From: CAWDJT01 sp963828705
Lineage (GTDB): Bacteria; Desulfobacterota; Syntrophobacteria; Syntrophobacterales; Syntrophobacteraceae
Assembly: GCA_963828705.1 (NCBI GenBank)
Contig: CAWHGA010000001.1
Coordinates: 9,179 to 73,178, forward strand
Direction: 5' to 3'
Length of the DNA stretch: 64,000 nucleotides
A model generated the notes under the pieces. That model did no database searches and had not been told where the DNA came from. It was given only the letters and a program-made list of their open reading frames with translations. Position 1 is the first letter of the stretch. The number at the start of each line of letters is the position of its first letter. The position numbers and the translations under genes were made by a program. Positions 38,055-47,649 of the stretch are shown here, in pieces.

Positions 38055-38807
38055 ATGAGTGAACACGGAACATCCCAGGCCAATTTGCGGTATGGCATGG
38101 TGATCGACCTGGACAAATGCACCGGCTGTGGGGCCTGTAGTGTGGCATGCCAGCAGGAAAACAATATTTCCTACCAACCGGATGAAAGCAACAAACTCCG
38201 CTCCATCACCTGGATAAAGGTATTTCATCTGGACAATGGGAAGAACTATCCGGACTATCAGTTCGTGTATCTTCCCAGACCCTGCCAACACTGCGATGCT
38301 GCCCATGATTCCCCTTGCACTTTCGTCTGTCCGGTGAATGCCACCAAGCGCGATGATCAGACCGGCATTGTCAGCCAGATTTATCCGCGCTGCATCGGCT
38401 GCAGGTATTGCGTGGCCGCGTGTCCCTATCATGCGCGCTACTTCAACTGGTGGGACCCAAAGTGGCCCAAGTCGATGGAAAGCATGCTCAGCCCCGAGGT
38501 GAGTGTGCGGACGCGAGGCGTAGTTGAGAAATGTACTTTCTGCCACCATCGTCTCAACCGGGCCCGGGACGTAGCCTTCCTTGCCGGCGAAGATATCCTG
38601 AAGGTGACCTATCAACCGGCATGTGCTGAAGCGTGCCCCACCAAAGCCATTTTCTTCGGGAATCTACTCGATCCGCAGAGTGAGGTGGCCAAGCTTTCTA
38701 AGGACAAGCGCTCTTTCCGGCTGCTGGCCAAGCTTCAGACCGAACCCAAAGTATACTATCTGAGCAAGCATCAATGGGTTCATAAGCTTGGGGACAAGGG
38801 TCTGTAA
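38055..38807 (+). CDS. qrcC: Iron-sulfur subunit of Qrc
   Basis: A 250-residue ferredoxin-type electron-transfer subunit with four Cys groups: CTGCGACSVAC, CQHCDAAHDSPCTFVC, CIGCRYCVAACP, and CTFCHHRL paired with CAEACP. This is the NrfC/DmsB/PsrB arrangement. It would wire QrcB and the cytochrome to the membrane subunit. It has no signal peptide and is probably carried out with QrcB. The ATG at 38055 has GAGG nine bases upstream, and the gene follows qrcB by 17 bases, so the two are cotranscribed. Confidence 0.9.
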   Translation: MSEHGTSQANLRYGMVIDLDKCTGCGACSVACQQENNISYQPDESNKLRSITWIKVFHLDNGKNYPDYQFVYLPRPCQHCDAAHDSPCTFVCPVNATKRDDQTGIVSQIYPRCIGCRYCVAACPYHARYFNWWDPKWPKSMESMLSPEVSVRTRGVVEKCTFCHHRLNRARDVAFLAGEDILKVTYQPACAEACPTKAIFFGNLLDPQSEVAKLSKDKRSFRLLAKLQTEPKVYYLSKHQWVHKLGDKGL

Positions 38808-38903
38808 GATAGTGGCTCGGTGGATTGCCGAAACACTCCCATAAGAACTAAGGGGTATTGGGTACAGTTCCATAGCTGTGGTTTTCTTTGAGAGGGTTTG
38901 AGC

Positions 38904-40151
38904 ATGGATCAGGCATTGATACCGGTGGGGTTGAAGCGCTGTTCTCTCCCCGTTTTTGCTCTCTGGCTGATGGTCATCCTTGGCGTGATCGCCTGGGGCG
39001 TATACGGTGGGATTGTGGTCCTGCTGAAAGGGCTTAATGTTACCGGCCTGAATGACTATTTTGGGTTCGGTTTGTGGATCACCGCCGACCTGGGGGTGAT
39101 CGCGCTGGGGGCTGGGGCGTTTTTCTCAGGTTTTCTATTCTACGGACTGTCAAGGTTCTTTCCAGCCCTGAAGGAACTCAAGAAGATCATAAACTTGGCG
39201 GTCATCGTGGGGTTCATCTGCTATTCGGGAGCCATGCTGGTGCTGGTGCTGGATATCGGCCAACCCATCCGCGGCTGGTTCGGTTACTGGCATGCCAACG
39301 TACATTCCATGCTCACCGAAGTGATCTTTTGCATCACCTGCTATTGCATGGTGCTGATCATTGAATACGTCCCGATTATTCTGGAAAACCGTAAACTCGA
39401 CGCCATCAAGCCGCTCCATCACCTGGGACACAATCTGCACGAAATCATGGCCCTGTTCGCTCTGACCGGCACCTTCCTGAGCTTCTTCCATCAAGGCTCG
39501 TTGGGCGGCATGTATGGAGTGCTGTTCGCCCGTCCCTTTGCTTACCGGACAGGGCTCTTCATCTGGCCCTGGACCTTTTTCCTGTTCATTCTTTCGGCCA
39601 TCGCTTCCGGGCCGGCGTTTACCGCCCTCATTTGCCGTCTGCTGGAGAAGGTCACCCGCAAACGCCTGGTGGACGACGGCGTTTACCAACTCATCGGCAA
39701 ACTGGAAGGGTGGCTGTTGTTGGTCTACCTTCTGTTCAAATCCACTGACACACTCTACTGGGCGATGCAGACCGCGCCACGCTTCGGCTTCAAATTGGCT
39801 GATTTCTATCTGGGGCCCTACGGCATGTGGCTGCTTGTCCTGGAACTGGGGATCTGCGGAATCTTGCCGGTCATTTTGTTGCTTACCCCCAGCCTGAGAC
39901 GCAACAATACCATCTTGTTTGCGGCCTTTTTGCTGGATTGCCTGGGAATTATCACCAACCGTTTTGTGATGACGATTCAGACCCTTGCCGTGCCAGTGAT
40001 GCCCTTTGATAAGTTGCAGGTGTATGTGCCAACCTGGGCCGAATGGGCACCCACCATTGCCATGCTGGCCTATGGCGCGCTGCTTATCTCCCTCTCCTAC
40101 CGATATCTTCCGGTTTTCCCACAGGAGAAGGAACTTAACGTCCGCGGCTGA
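38904..40151 (+). CDS. qrcD: NrfD/PsrC-family membrane subunit of Qrc
   Basis: A 415-residue integral membrane protein with about ten hydrophobic helices, of the NrfD/PsrC family that binds the quinone. Typical segments include LDIGQPIRGWFGYWHANVHS, ALTGTFLSFFHQGSLGGMYG and the late WAEWAPTIAMLAYG. In Qrc it passes electrons into the menaquinone pool at the periplasmic side and supports energy conservation in sulfate reducers and syntrophs. AGAGGG precedes the ATG at 38904. A strong terminator lies 68 bases behind the stop, so the core operon ends here. Confidence 0.9.
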   Translation: MDQALIPVGLKRCSLPVFALWLMVILGVIAWGVYGGIVVLLKGLNVTGLNDYFGFGLWITADLGVIALGAGAFFSGFLFYGLSRFFPALKELKKIINLAVIVGFICYSGAMLVLVLDIGQPIRGWFGYWHANVHSMLTEVIFCITCYCMVLIIEYVPIILENRKLDAIKPLHHLGHNLHEIMALFALTGTFLSFFHQGSLGGMYGVLFARPFAYRTGLFIWPWTFFLFILSAIASGPAFTALICRLLEKVTRKRLVDDGVYQLIGKLEGWLLLVYLLFKSTDTLYWAMQTAPRFGFKLADFYLGPYGMWLLVLELGICGILPVILLLTPSLRRNNTILFAAFLLDCLGIITNRFVMTIQTLAVPVMPFDKLQVYVPTWAEWAPTIAMLAYGALLISLSYRYLPVFPQEKELNVRG

Positions 40152-40218
40152 TAAAGGGCCGGCGGTATCGGGCAGCTGGGCTTGGCGGAACACCTTAATG
40201 GCCTCATGATCAATGGAA

Positions 40219-40239
40219 CCCCGCGGATTGCGGGGTTTT
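40219..40239 (+). terminator. Rho-independent terminator after qrcD
   Basis: Six-base GC stem CCCCGC/GCGGGG with a five-base loop, followed by TTTT, 68 bases after the qrcD stop. It should end the qrcABCD transcript and separate it from the two membrane protein genes downstream. Confidence 0.85.
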
Positions 40240-40461
40240 CTATTGAGAGCGGTAGAACCGGCGGGTAGTCGACACCGCATCCGTTGGCTTCTTCCCATCC
40301 GCGCGACGAATGTTTATCATCAAGCCGCCGTTCAGTGCACCCGACGTTGAGCGGCAGGCCTTTCACATAGCTTTTTGTTGACACCCCATAGGCCAGATGC
40401 TAGCCTCACGGGCACCGTAACCGGCACGCACATTGAGATCTTTTCGACAGAGGTTTGACCA

Positions 40462-41250
40462 TTGCAGAGTATGGCACCAAAAGCACGTTTGCTTGATCTA
40501 TTCGAAGGAAAACGCAATCAGAAAGTCATCCTGACCATCAGCGTCCTCATAGTGCTCGTGCTGGAGGTGCTGATCTATCTGGCAGCAGCCAGCCAGTCTG
40601 GTCAGAAATCCAGGGTCCTGGTCCTCGATGACAGCGGCGCCACGGTCTATGAGACTCCTGGGACGACGCTCACCAGCTACGAAAAGCTCGCGTTTGAGAA
40701 TACCTTCGGCCCGCTAAAGAGCTATCGCGTCCAGGTACACACCGAGAACCTGCCCTTCCCGTTTCGGGCTTGGTCGTCGGCTGCTGTCGGCATTCCCATT
40801 GGATTGATTTTGCTGGTGGTCTTTCTGGTCCGCTGTTATCTATCGCTGGTCTACGGAGACGACGACAAGGACCTGAGGCCTGCTGGGTTAGGCGCTGATG
40901 ACAGCCGGTTTGGCTCGCTGTTAAGCCTTTTCCGGCATATATCAATTTTTCATGTTGGTTTGCTGGTTGTGCTTGCTGTCTTGCTGTTCTGGATCGTACC
41001 CAACTTCCTGGGCGATATCGCTCGGGTGGGCATGTCCACCATTTTGGAGTTCAAGTGGTTCTTCATGGCAGCGGCTGTCTTTTTGGCTGCGCTCATTGTC
41101 TGGGTGATTTATCTGCGTTATAAGATCTCACGGCAGATGTTGAAGAACCAGGCTGACCTGGAAAAGTATCGGTTGAAGATCGAACTGTTGGAGTACAAGA
41201 AATCTCAGGCCATGCTTCCCGAGCCTGTAAATGAGGCGCGGGAACCATAG
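40462..41250 (+). CDS. Unrecognised membrane protein with C-terminal coiled coil
   Basis: About 262 residues. A hydrophobic helix near residues 22-43 is followed by an outside segment of about 65 residues, then helices near 107-130, 160-185 and 198-215, and a charged C-terminal helix (about 215-255) with coiled-coil character (KISRQMLKNQADLEKYRLK). No motif I know is present. TTG at 40462 has AGAGG eight bases upstream; ATG at 40471 is the alternative. It lies downstream of qrcD behind a terminator and before a second small membrane protein, so a link to the Qrc complex is suggested only by position. Confidence 0.55.
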   Translation: MQSMAPKARLLDLFEGKRNQKVILTISVLIVLVLEVLIYLAAASQSGQKSRVLVLDDSGATVYETPGTTLTSYEKLAFENTFGPLKSYRVQVHTENLPFPFRAWSSAAVGIPIGLILLVVFLVRCYLSLVYGDDDKDLRPAGLGADDSRFGSLLSLFRHISIFHVGLLVVLAVLLFWIVPNFLGDIARVGMSTILEFKWFFMAAAVFLAALIVWVIYLRYKISRQMLKNQADLEKYRLKIELLEYKKSQAMLPEPVNEAREP

Positions 41251-41471
41251 CGGCTGTCATTGGTCGATCGGTTGCCCAACCAGTTGGTTTTAGTACAAAT
41301 GCATAGTAGATGAAACCGATCATGCGGATGTTGCCAATGTATCAGTAACTTGGTTTTCGCTATGGTCGCTTCAGCGAATGTGACTGCCGTCTTCCGTGCG
41401 CAGTGCCTTTGGATGCTTTCTGGGCGGAAACTGACTTCAAGCTCGTCTTCCAGACAATGAGGATACCTCGG

Positions 41472-41900
41472 ATGTTTTTCAAGCGCATGTTTAGGCGAGA
41501 CAACCCCACACCCGAAAGGGAGCGTGATCCCTATAATCAGGCCGTGTCTTACTTCTACCTGATCATTGGCCTTCAGGTGCTGGTGGTTTTCGGCGTGTTG
41601 TTTGCCATCATGTTAATCGGCAAGGTCATCGCCACCCCTTTCTGGGTCTTTGTCATGATCTTCGCGCTAGGGATGGCCGGCCTCATCCACCTCTACCGCA
41701 AGGCCAAACAGCAATGGCTGAGATTTCGTGAGACTATCCAAAGGGTTGGCCCGTCTGCTCGGACTCTGGAGATCAGCGTCATGGGCGGCATGCTCACCAT
41801 GCGCATGGAAAGAGACCACCATCGGCTCCTCGAAGCAGGCTCCGACCCTCCTTCCCTGATCGAATCGGAACCCATCGAAACTCCCAGCATTCACTCATAG
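41472..41900 (+). CDS. Unrecognised small membrane protein
   Basis: A 142-residue protein with a basic N-terminus (MFFKRMFRR), two adjacent hydrophobic helices (about residues 25-50 and 53-75), and a charged cytoplasmic tail. The ATG at 41472 is chosen because GAGGA lies eight bases before it; 41457 and 41403 are in-frame alternatives without a ribosome site. No family recognised. It follows the coiled-coil membrane protein by about 220 bases in the same direction. Confidence 0.5.
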   Translation: MFFKRMFRRDNPTPERERDPYNQAVSYFYLIIGLQVLVVFGVLFAIMLIGKVIATPFWVFVMIFALGMAGLIHLYRKAKQQWLRFRETIQRVGPSARTLEISVMGGMLTMRMERDHHRLLEAGSDPPSLIESEPIETPSIHS

Positions 41901-42142
41901 GGAACTGGCCAAGCATAGCATTATCATGCTGTGCCCTTAGGCGGCACTGCCGGCGGGCCGCAGTAGGCACCCCGTTCTTGGACAGGCTCTGAGCGCGACT
42001 TTAGGCGCAGCCGACTCACAAGCCCCCGGATGGATATGCCGAATCCAAAGCATTGCGACCTAACAGGCAGCCAATCCTCCTCCGTTCCAATGAGTTTCCC
42101 ATTGGCGGGAGCTCAAATCTCCCCATTCGCATTTGCCTTCTT

Positions 42143-43791
42143 CTAATCCCAGGCACTACTTCGCGCTTCCCGCTGGATGACGGTGTCACGCCGCCACCGG
42201 GAATCATCTTTGAGGGGATGATCCATGTTGAAATGCAGCCCACGGCTCTCCTTGCGCTGAATTGCGCAACGAATGATCAGCTCGGCCACCAGGGCCAGGT
42301 TCTGCAGTTCAAGCAAATCGTTGTTGAGCTTGATGTGCGGAATGTGTTCCCGTATCTCCAGGCGGATCTGGGCGATATGAGTGCGGGCCAGGGACAGGCG
42401 GTTGTCAGTTCTGACGATACCCACGTAGTTCCACATGAGTCTCCGGATGATATCCCAATTGTGTGCGATCAGGATCATTTCACTGGTGCGGCTGGTACCA
42501 TTGTCCAGGAGCGCCGGCCAGGTGGGGATAAGCGGCCAAGCCTGGTTGCGCCAGGCCGACCAGTTGGGAAATGCCGTGATCTACGGCCTGGTGAGCGAAC
42601 ACCATGGCTTCCAGCAGGGAATTGCTGGCCAGGCGGTTGGCACCATGAAGCCCCGTGCAAGCACATTCGCCAACCGCATAGAGATGGCTGATACTGGTCC
42701 GAGCACACTCATCAGCAACAATCCCACCACACATATAATGCGCTGCAGGCACCACCGGGATGGGATCCCGGGTTATGTCGATGCCTAATGTCAGGCATTT
42801 CTCGTGAATGTTGGGAAAACGCTCCATCAGAAACTCCGACTCACGATGAGTGATGTCCAGAAACACACAGTCATCACCCGATCGCTTCATTTCGGTATCG
42901 ATAGCGCGCGCCACTACGTCCCGAAAGGCCAGATCCTTCAACGGATGATATTTCTCCATGAATGCTTGGCCGCGCCGATCGATGAGGCGCCCTCCTTCCC
43001 CGCGCACCGCCTCAGAAATGAGGAAGTTCTTGGCATGGGGATGGTACAGGCAGGTGGGATGGAACTGCACGAATTCGAGATTGGCTAGCCGAGCACCAGC
43101 CCGGTACGCCATGGCCAGACCGTCACCGGTCGCCACATCCGGATTGCTGGTGTAAAGATAGACTTTACCGGCCCCACCGGTGCACAACACCACTACGTGG
43201 GCCAGAAACTTGTGGATTTCTGCAGTGCTGGCATCCAGCACATAGGCCCCACGACAGATGTCCTGTTGCTCGACTGGGAAAGCACCAGCCCGAATGGAAC
43301 TGTGTTGGATAATCAAGTCGATGGCAAGATGGTTTTCAAAGAATCTGATATTGGGATTTTGGTCCGCTGCGGCGATGAGTGCCTGTTCGAGGGCGCGGCC
43401 AGTGAAATCCTGGGCATGGACAATGCGATTGCGGCTGTGCCCGCCTTCACGTCCCAGGTCGAAGGGGCTCCTTGGATGACCGACTGCGGTTGAACTCAAC
43501 GCCGATCTCCACCAACTCCTGGATGCGTTCCGGCCCAGATCGCACCACCTGTTCCACCACGTCCGGATGACACAGGCCATCGCCGGAGTTGATGGTATCC
43601 TCAACGTGAAGTTGGAAGGAATCATCCGGGTCCAGGACCGTGGCAATCCCACCCTGAGCATAATTGGTGCTGGTTTCTTTCTTGTCCTTCTTGGTCATTA
43701 CCGCAACGGTGCCGTGGTTTGCTGCCTTCAAGGCATAACTCAGACCAGCAATGCCACTCCCCAAAACGAGAAAGTCAAACTGATATTCCAT
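42143..43791 (-). CDS. nadB: L-aspartate oxidase, two frameshifts
   Basis: A flavoenzyme oxidising aspartate to iminoaspartate, the first step of de novo NAD synthesis; in anaerobes fumarate is the acceptor. Three frames together make the whole protein of about 549 residues. The first is the N-terminal FAD site FLVLGSGIAGLSYALKA and NYAQGGIATVLD. The second is FDLGREGGHSRNRIVHAQD, TGGAGKVYLYTSNP, VQFHPTCLYHP and HYMCGGIVAD. The third is IPTWPALLDNGTSRTSEM, then LMWNYVGIVR and LIIRCAIQRKESRGLHFN. The breaks lie near 43465 (an extra C in a C run) and near 42550. Its product route ends at NadE, encoded at 24448. Confidence 0.92.
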
Positions 43792-44125
43792 CGATCGGTT
43801 TCCTCATCCAGTGAATCCCCACGAGCCACCAACCAGATTCTTGTACCTGACAATCGACAACACGGTGGCCATCCCAGCAACCGGTCGCAGTCACGTTTCG
43901 CGCCTTTGATGCAATATCTCCATCGGACCGGTTGCAATCAGCATCGCCAACTCGGCGGGGCGCATCCCTTGACAGGGGTGGCCCCGTTCGTTTAAGAAAC
44001 AAACGTATTCATGTTCTAACAGGAGGCAGGTGTATCACAAGGACAAAATTCGATTGCACCGATCCAGCCGCCCTACCACCGCGATGGCACCTGCTTGACG
44101 GTCACCGCACAGGATCTGGTTATTT
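43792..44125. other. Divergent intergenic region between nadB and the HAD gene
   Basis: About 330 bases that must hold promoters for both genes. No clear operator or RNA was recognised. Confidence 0.4.
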
Positions 44126-44806
44126 ATGAAGGTTTCGGAATTGCCTCAGTTGGACCCAACGAAGCTTCCTCCAGGCTATTCCATCAAGGTGGTTGTCTTC
44201 GATTGCGATGGCGTGTTGTTGGATTCCAAGGCCGCCAATGTGCGGTTCTACAACCATATCCTGGCTCACTTCAAACGCCCTGCGGTTAGTACTGAGCAGG
44301 TCGAGTATATTCATATGCATTCAGCCATGGAATCCGTGCGGTTCCTCTTTGCTGACAGCACGCTCGTCAAAGAGGCCTGGAAGTACTGTCAAAGCATGGA
44401 TTTTCGCCAGTTCAATGCCTATCTGCGTACTGAACCCGGACTGATTCCATTCCTGCAAGCTCTCAAACCTTCCTATCACATTGCGCTGGCAACCAACCGG
44501 ACGGTTTCCACCCCGGAAGTGCTGGCGGATTTCCAGTTGACGTCCTATTTCGACTGTGTGGTGACAGCAGCCGATGTGGCCTTTCCAAAGCCACATCCGG
44601 AGACCATGGAACGCATTTTTGCGACGTTCTCGGCCACCGCCCGTGAGGTGCTCTATATCGGTGATTCCACGGTTGATGAGGAATTAGCTCGAACAACCAA
44701 AGTCATTTTCGTGGCTTATAAAAACCCTCATTTAAAGGCTCATTTGCACATCAGTCATTTCCAGCAGTTGTATCCAATCCTCCTTGACGGCACTGGCAAT
44801 GGATAG
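44126..44806 (+). CDS. HAD-superfamily phosphatase (phosphoglycolate phosphatase-like)
   Basis: A 226-residue cytoplasmic hydrolase. All four HAD motifs are visible: VVFDCDGVLLDSK with the nucleophilic Asp, ALATNRT, a Lys in AFPKPHPET, and YIGDSTVDEELART. The helical cap between motifs I and II places it in the Gph/beta-phosphoglucomutase-like group. The substrate is not evident. AGGA lies 11 bases before the ATG. The next genes on the same strand are the J-domain and TraB-like genes. Confidence 0.85.
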   Translation: MKVSELPQLDPTKLPPGYSIKVVVFDCDGVLLDSKAANVRFYNHILAHFKRPAVSTEQVEYIHMHSAMESVRFLFADSTLVKEAWKYCQSMDFRQFNAYLRTEPGLIPFLQALKPSYHIALATNRTVSTPEVLADFQLTSYFDCVVTAADVAFPKPHPETMERIFATFSATAREVLYIGDSTVDEELARTTKVIFVAYKNPHLKAHLHISHFQQLYPILLDGTGNG

Positions 44807-44886
44807 GCGCGGCACGGCCCAACCTCTTTGCTTGCCTCGCAGCCACACAATCGGTTGGACATCTATACTGCGTGAGGGCACCCACT

Positions 44887-45228
44887 ATGGCCCGGCAACG
44901 ACCGAAAGAACTCTCCAATTTTGACCAACTGGATCGCGCCAGGCGTGTTCTTGAACTGCCCGAGGTGGTGAGCTTCGCTGATATTCAAACAGCCTATTAC
45001 CAGCAGAGCCGCCGCTGGCACCCGGATCAGTGCGATGCAGAACGAGGCGAGGACTGCAAAAGGCAGATGCAGGAGATCAATGAGGCCTACGCGGTTCTGA
45101 AGAAATATTTCTTCCTTCGGCCAGTCTCGCTCCGCATGGAGGATCTAAGGGAGCCACTGGATGTGGATGAATGGTGGTGGAATCGATTTGGGACCGTGTT
45201 TGGTCAGCGACGCGATGATGGGGGCTGA
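44887..45228 (+). CDS. J-domain (DnaJ N-terminal) protein
   Basis: A 113-residue protein made of little more than a J domain. The signature RRWHPDQCD lies between helices II and III, followed by MQEINEAYAVLKKY. There is no Gly/Phe, zinc-finger or C-terminal client domain. It would recruit and stimulate a DnaK for one special purpose. The ATG at 44887 has GAGGG eight bases upstream. Its 3' end overlaps the start of the next gene by a few codons in another frame, so the two are probably coupled. Confidence 0.8.
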   Translation: MARQRPKELSNFDQLDRARRVLELPEVVSFADIQTAYYQQSRRWHPDQCDAERGEDCKRQMQEINEAYAVLKKYFFLRPVSLRMEDLREPLDVDEWWWNRFGTVFGQRRDDGG

Positions 45229-46072
45229 GGTTACCACTGAGGAGTGGCTGCCTCGTGGCACCCACTTCGGCCTGCTGGGCACAGTTCATGGTGACCCGAG
45301 AGGCTGCAAGCGTCTGCACCGCTTTTTGCAAGAATTCAAGCCCGATCTACTTCTGGTGGAACTCAGTCCCTTTGCCTGGGCGATCCGTAAAACCTATCGG
45401 CACAGCCTGCACCGAACCCTCAGCGAAAACATCCGCCAAGCCGCCAGGTTCTCCGACCTAAGCTGGCGGCAGGCGCTTGCTCACCCGGAAGTGCAGGCCA
45501 TCCGACGCCAAATCGCCATGCCCTTTGAATTCCGAGCCAGCCATCATTACGCACGAACCAACAACAAATGGATGCTCCTGATCGACCGATCGGATTTCAG
45601 TGTGGCTCTTGTGACACACTGGTCAGAATTGCTCTCTACAACCAATTTGACGCTGCTTTTGAGCCTCCCGGCTACGCGCAAACAGCAGACGATTGCCAAC
45701 CAATATCGCAGGGCTCATAGGCTGGTGCACTCGCCGGCCCCCCAGACTCACATACCACCCCGCAGTTCAGTCGGATGGTCTGAAGGCCGCTGGATGGACA
45801 GAGAATTCTCCCTGGCTGAACGCATCCGCAGCATTATCGATGCAATCGTGCCGGCCAGATGTGTCTATGTAGGCGGTTGGGAACATCTGGGCAATCAGGC
45901 CGATCCCCCAAGCCTGAGAAGCCTTCTCGGGGTATCCGCCAAACAGTGTCACCTCTTGAATGATTTCGACCCAGGAATCGCCCAACACGACGGAACACCA
46001 GGACTGTCACCGTTCACCACCGAACCAGCTGATAGTCCAGTGGTTGCCACTTCGAATGTAACAACTCAGTAA
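45215..46072 (+). CDS. TraB/TIKI-fold-like protein of unknown function
   Basis: About 285 residues, cytoplasmic. The N-terminus FGLLGTVHGDPRG and the later KPDLLLVELSPFAWAIRK resemble the GTxH...PDxVxVEL pattern of TraB/PrgY proteins. Near the end, REFSLAERI and CVYVGGWEHLGN resemble the RNxxMAxxI and VVGAGHxxG motifs of the same superfamily. The middle is unlike standard TraB and more basic, and no membrane helix follows. The assignment is a pattern-level inference. The start (45215 or 45218) lies inside the J-domain gene, which suggests that the two products act together. Confidence 0.5.
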   Translation: MMGAEVTTEEWLPRGTHFGLLGTVHGDPRGCKRLHRFLQEFKPDLLLVELSPFAWAIRKTYRHSLHRTLSENIRQAARFSDLSWRQALAHPEVQAIRRQIAMPFEFRASHHYARTNNKWMLLIDRSDFSVALVTHWSELLSTTNLTLLLSLPATRKQQTIANQYRRAHRLVHSPAPQTHIPPRSSVGWSEGRWMDREFSLAERIRSIIDAIVPARCVYVGGWEHLGNQADPPSLRSLLGVSAKQCHLLNDFDPGIAQHDGTPGLSPFTTEPADSPVVATSNVTTQ

Positions 46073-46267
46073 CTGCAGGCCAGCAACCCAGGGGACAACT
46101 CCAACAGGCTCGAGCCGCCATTCAGAATCAGTTTGCCCCACCCAGTGAAACATGTTATGGGAGACGAGTAACACGAACTCAGCAACCAGAAGCCTTGGTC
46201 GTGCTAGATGGGGAGCTAGCGGTGCCCTGTAGCCCGAAATCCGCTCAGCGGGATTGAATCCCCTTTG

Positions 46268-46395
46268 GAGGGCTTGTGCTGGTTGGGTCTAATCCAACCC
46301 TGGAGGCGATTGGACACCACGCAACAGACGGATATGAACCCCGTCAGGTCCGGAAGGAAGCAGCGGTAAGTATTGCCAGTCTGTGTCGAGGTATA
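46268..46395 (+). ncRNA. ffs: Signal recognition particle RNA (4.5S type)
   Basis: The universal SRP domain IV is unmistakable at 46341-46366: CCGTCAGGTCCGGAAGGAAG followed by CAGCGG closes the symmetric and asymmetric loops that bind Ffh. The flanks ACAGACGG and CAGTCTGT pair to continue the helix, and the 5' GTGCTGGTTGGGTCT is usual for proteobacterial SRP RNA. The ends are approximate because the terminal helix is not clear. It lies on the plus strand between the TraB-like gene and a minus-strand hypothetical. Confidence 0.88.
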
Positions 46396-46473
46396 CTCTA
46401 ATCAAATCCCGGGACACGGTGGATCCGTCACCAGTCGGTTCGACAAAGGGTGCACGGCCAGGGATTCGTTCTT

Positions 46474-46917
46474 TTACACTTCAAGACGGCACGAATTCAG
46501 GTTGTAGTGCTCGGCAAAAACTGGTCCCCAGCCTTTAAACATGTTGGCGTGGACAAAGATATAGTCAGCGATTTCCTGCCTCGCATCAACATCGAAGCCA
46601 TTAAAGTAGTCAAACATCTCTTGCTGTGACCCGCAGGCTTCTATCTTTTCCCACACCGCCCCCAGATCCAGACTGACGATTTCGCTTTGAACGTAGACCG
46701 CAGTGAGTTCTCTAAGCCTCGCTTCAGCCGATTGCAGCATGTGGTCCAATTCGCCTTTGAGGCTGTCGATTGCCACCTTGAACTGATCCAGATCATGACA
46801 AACTGGAACCACCTCAACCCCAGTATCGGTTACCGGATCACAGATCGCCAACCGAATCAGACAGGCATCACCCTTGTCACTTGCTGATTGGACCTCCAGT
46901 TGCCATTTCCGAGACAT
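46474..46917 (-). CDS. Hypothetical protein, 147 residues
   Basis: A soluble acidic protein starting MSRKWQLEVQSASDKGDACL. It has a helical region with heptad-like spacing (ESLKGELDHMLQSAEARLREL-like segment around residues 60-85) and an aromatic C-terminus (WGPVFAEHYNLNSC). I do not recognise a family. The ATG at 46917 has GGAGGG seven bases upstream; an in-frame ATG two codons earlier and a long upstream frame are less likely. It is flanked by the SRP RNA and a 730-base non-coding stretch. Confidence 0.6.
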   Translation of the reverse strand: MSRKWQLEVQSASDKGDACLIRLAICDPVTDTGVEVVPVCHDLDQFKVAIDSLKGELDHMLQSAEARLRELTAVYVQSEIVSLDLGAVWEKIEACGSQQEMFDYFNGFDVDARQEIADYIFVHANMFKGWGPVFAEHYNLNSCRLEV

Positions 46918-47649
46918 CGCCATGCCCTCCTTATGGTTCCATGAGCAAGCCTGCACTATCTGGCCATCCATGTTGGTTCCGTTGCTGACAACTTCTTGCG
47001 CATACATCGATTATTGGGGCTGGCTTCGCGCCAGCTGTTATTCTGCAATCCTTCCGACATACTTCGGGAGGCAATAACCCTCCCCACAGTTCCAATCATA
47101 CATGCAATGGTTACCGAATGGAATAAGCTAACTCCGACAAGTCGCCGATGCAATGCTCTCCCACATATATGCTACCGCGATCAACGCACAACCAAGCACT
47201 CCTTCAGTACTGCACGCGAATTGTGCAAAGTGTCGCTTTCCTGTTGAAATTCATCGCTATTATGGTTGCATTTGCTGGCAAGATATGCGATGGAAATGGG
47301 TGTGTCGCGTCGTTGATGTCAAATCGCTTGGCAAACCGCAATCCATTATTTCTGTTAGTTTCTCTCGCTGGTGCAGTACTGTTGTTGCTGCTGCTTTCTG
47401 TCGGTTCGGCGTGGTGGAGTTATCACCGTAAGTCTCAGCTTTCACCTCTTGGTCTAAGAGATCGTGAAGTGGCACTAACAAATTCTTCAGCTAGGCGCCT
47501 GGAGTGTGCTAAGATCTATCGGCAGGGAACAGCATACGGGTTGTGCCCAAACGGCGAAAGGTCGACGTGATGGTTGTTCTCGAAGTATATCCGTAGCTCT
47601 TTCACCTCGGACAGTTCCGCAAGTTGGCAGTTCAAGCAAAGGTGCGGAG
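46918..47649. other. Intergenic region upstream of the response regulator gene
   Basis: About 730 bases, AT-richer than the surroundings around 47080-47350. Overlapping short frames on both strands have no recognisable protein content. It may hold promoters for both neighbours or a decayed gene. Confidence 0.45.
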
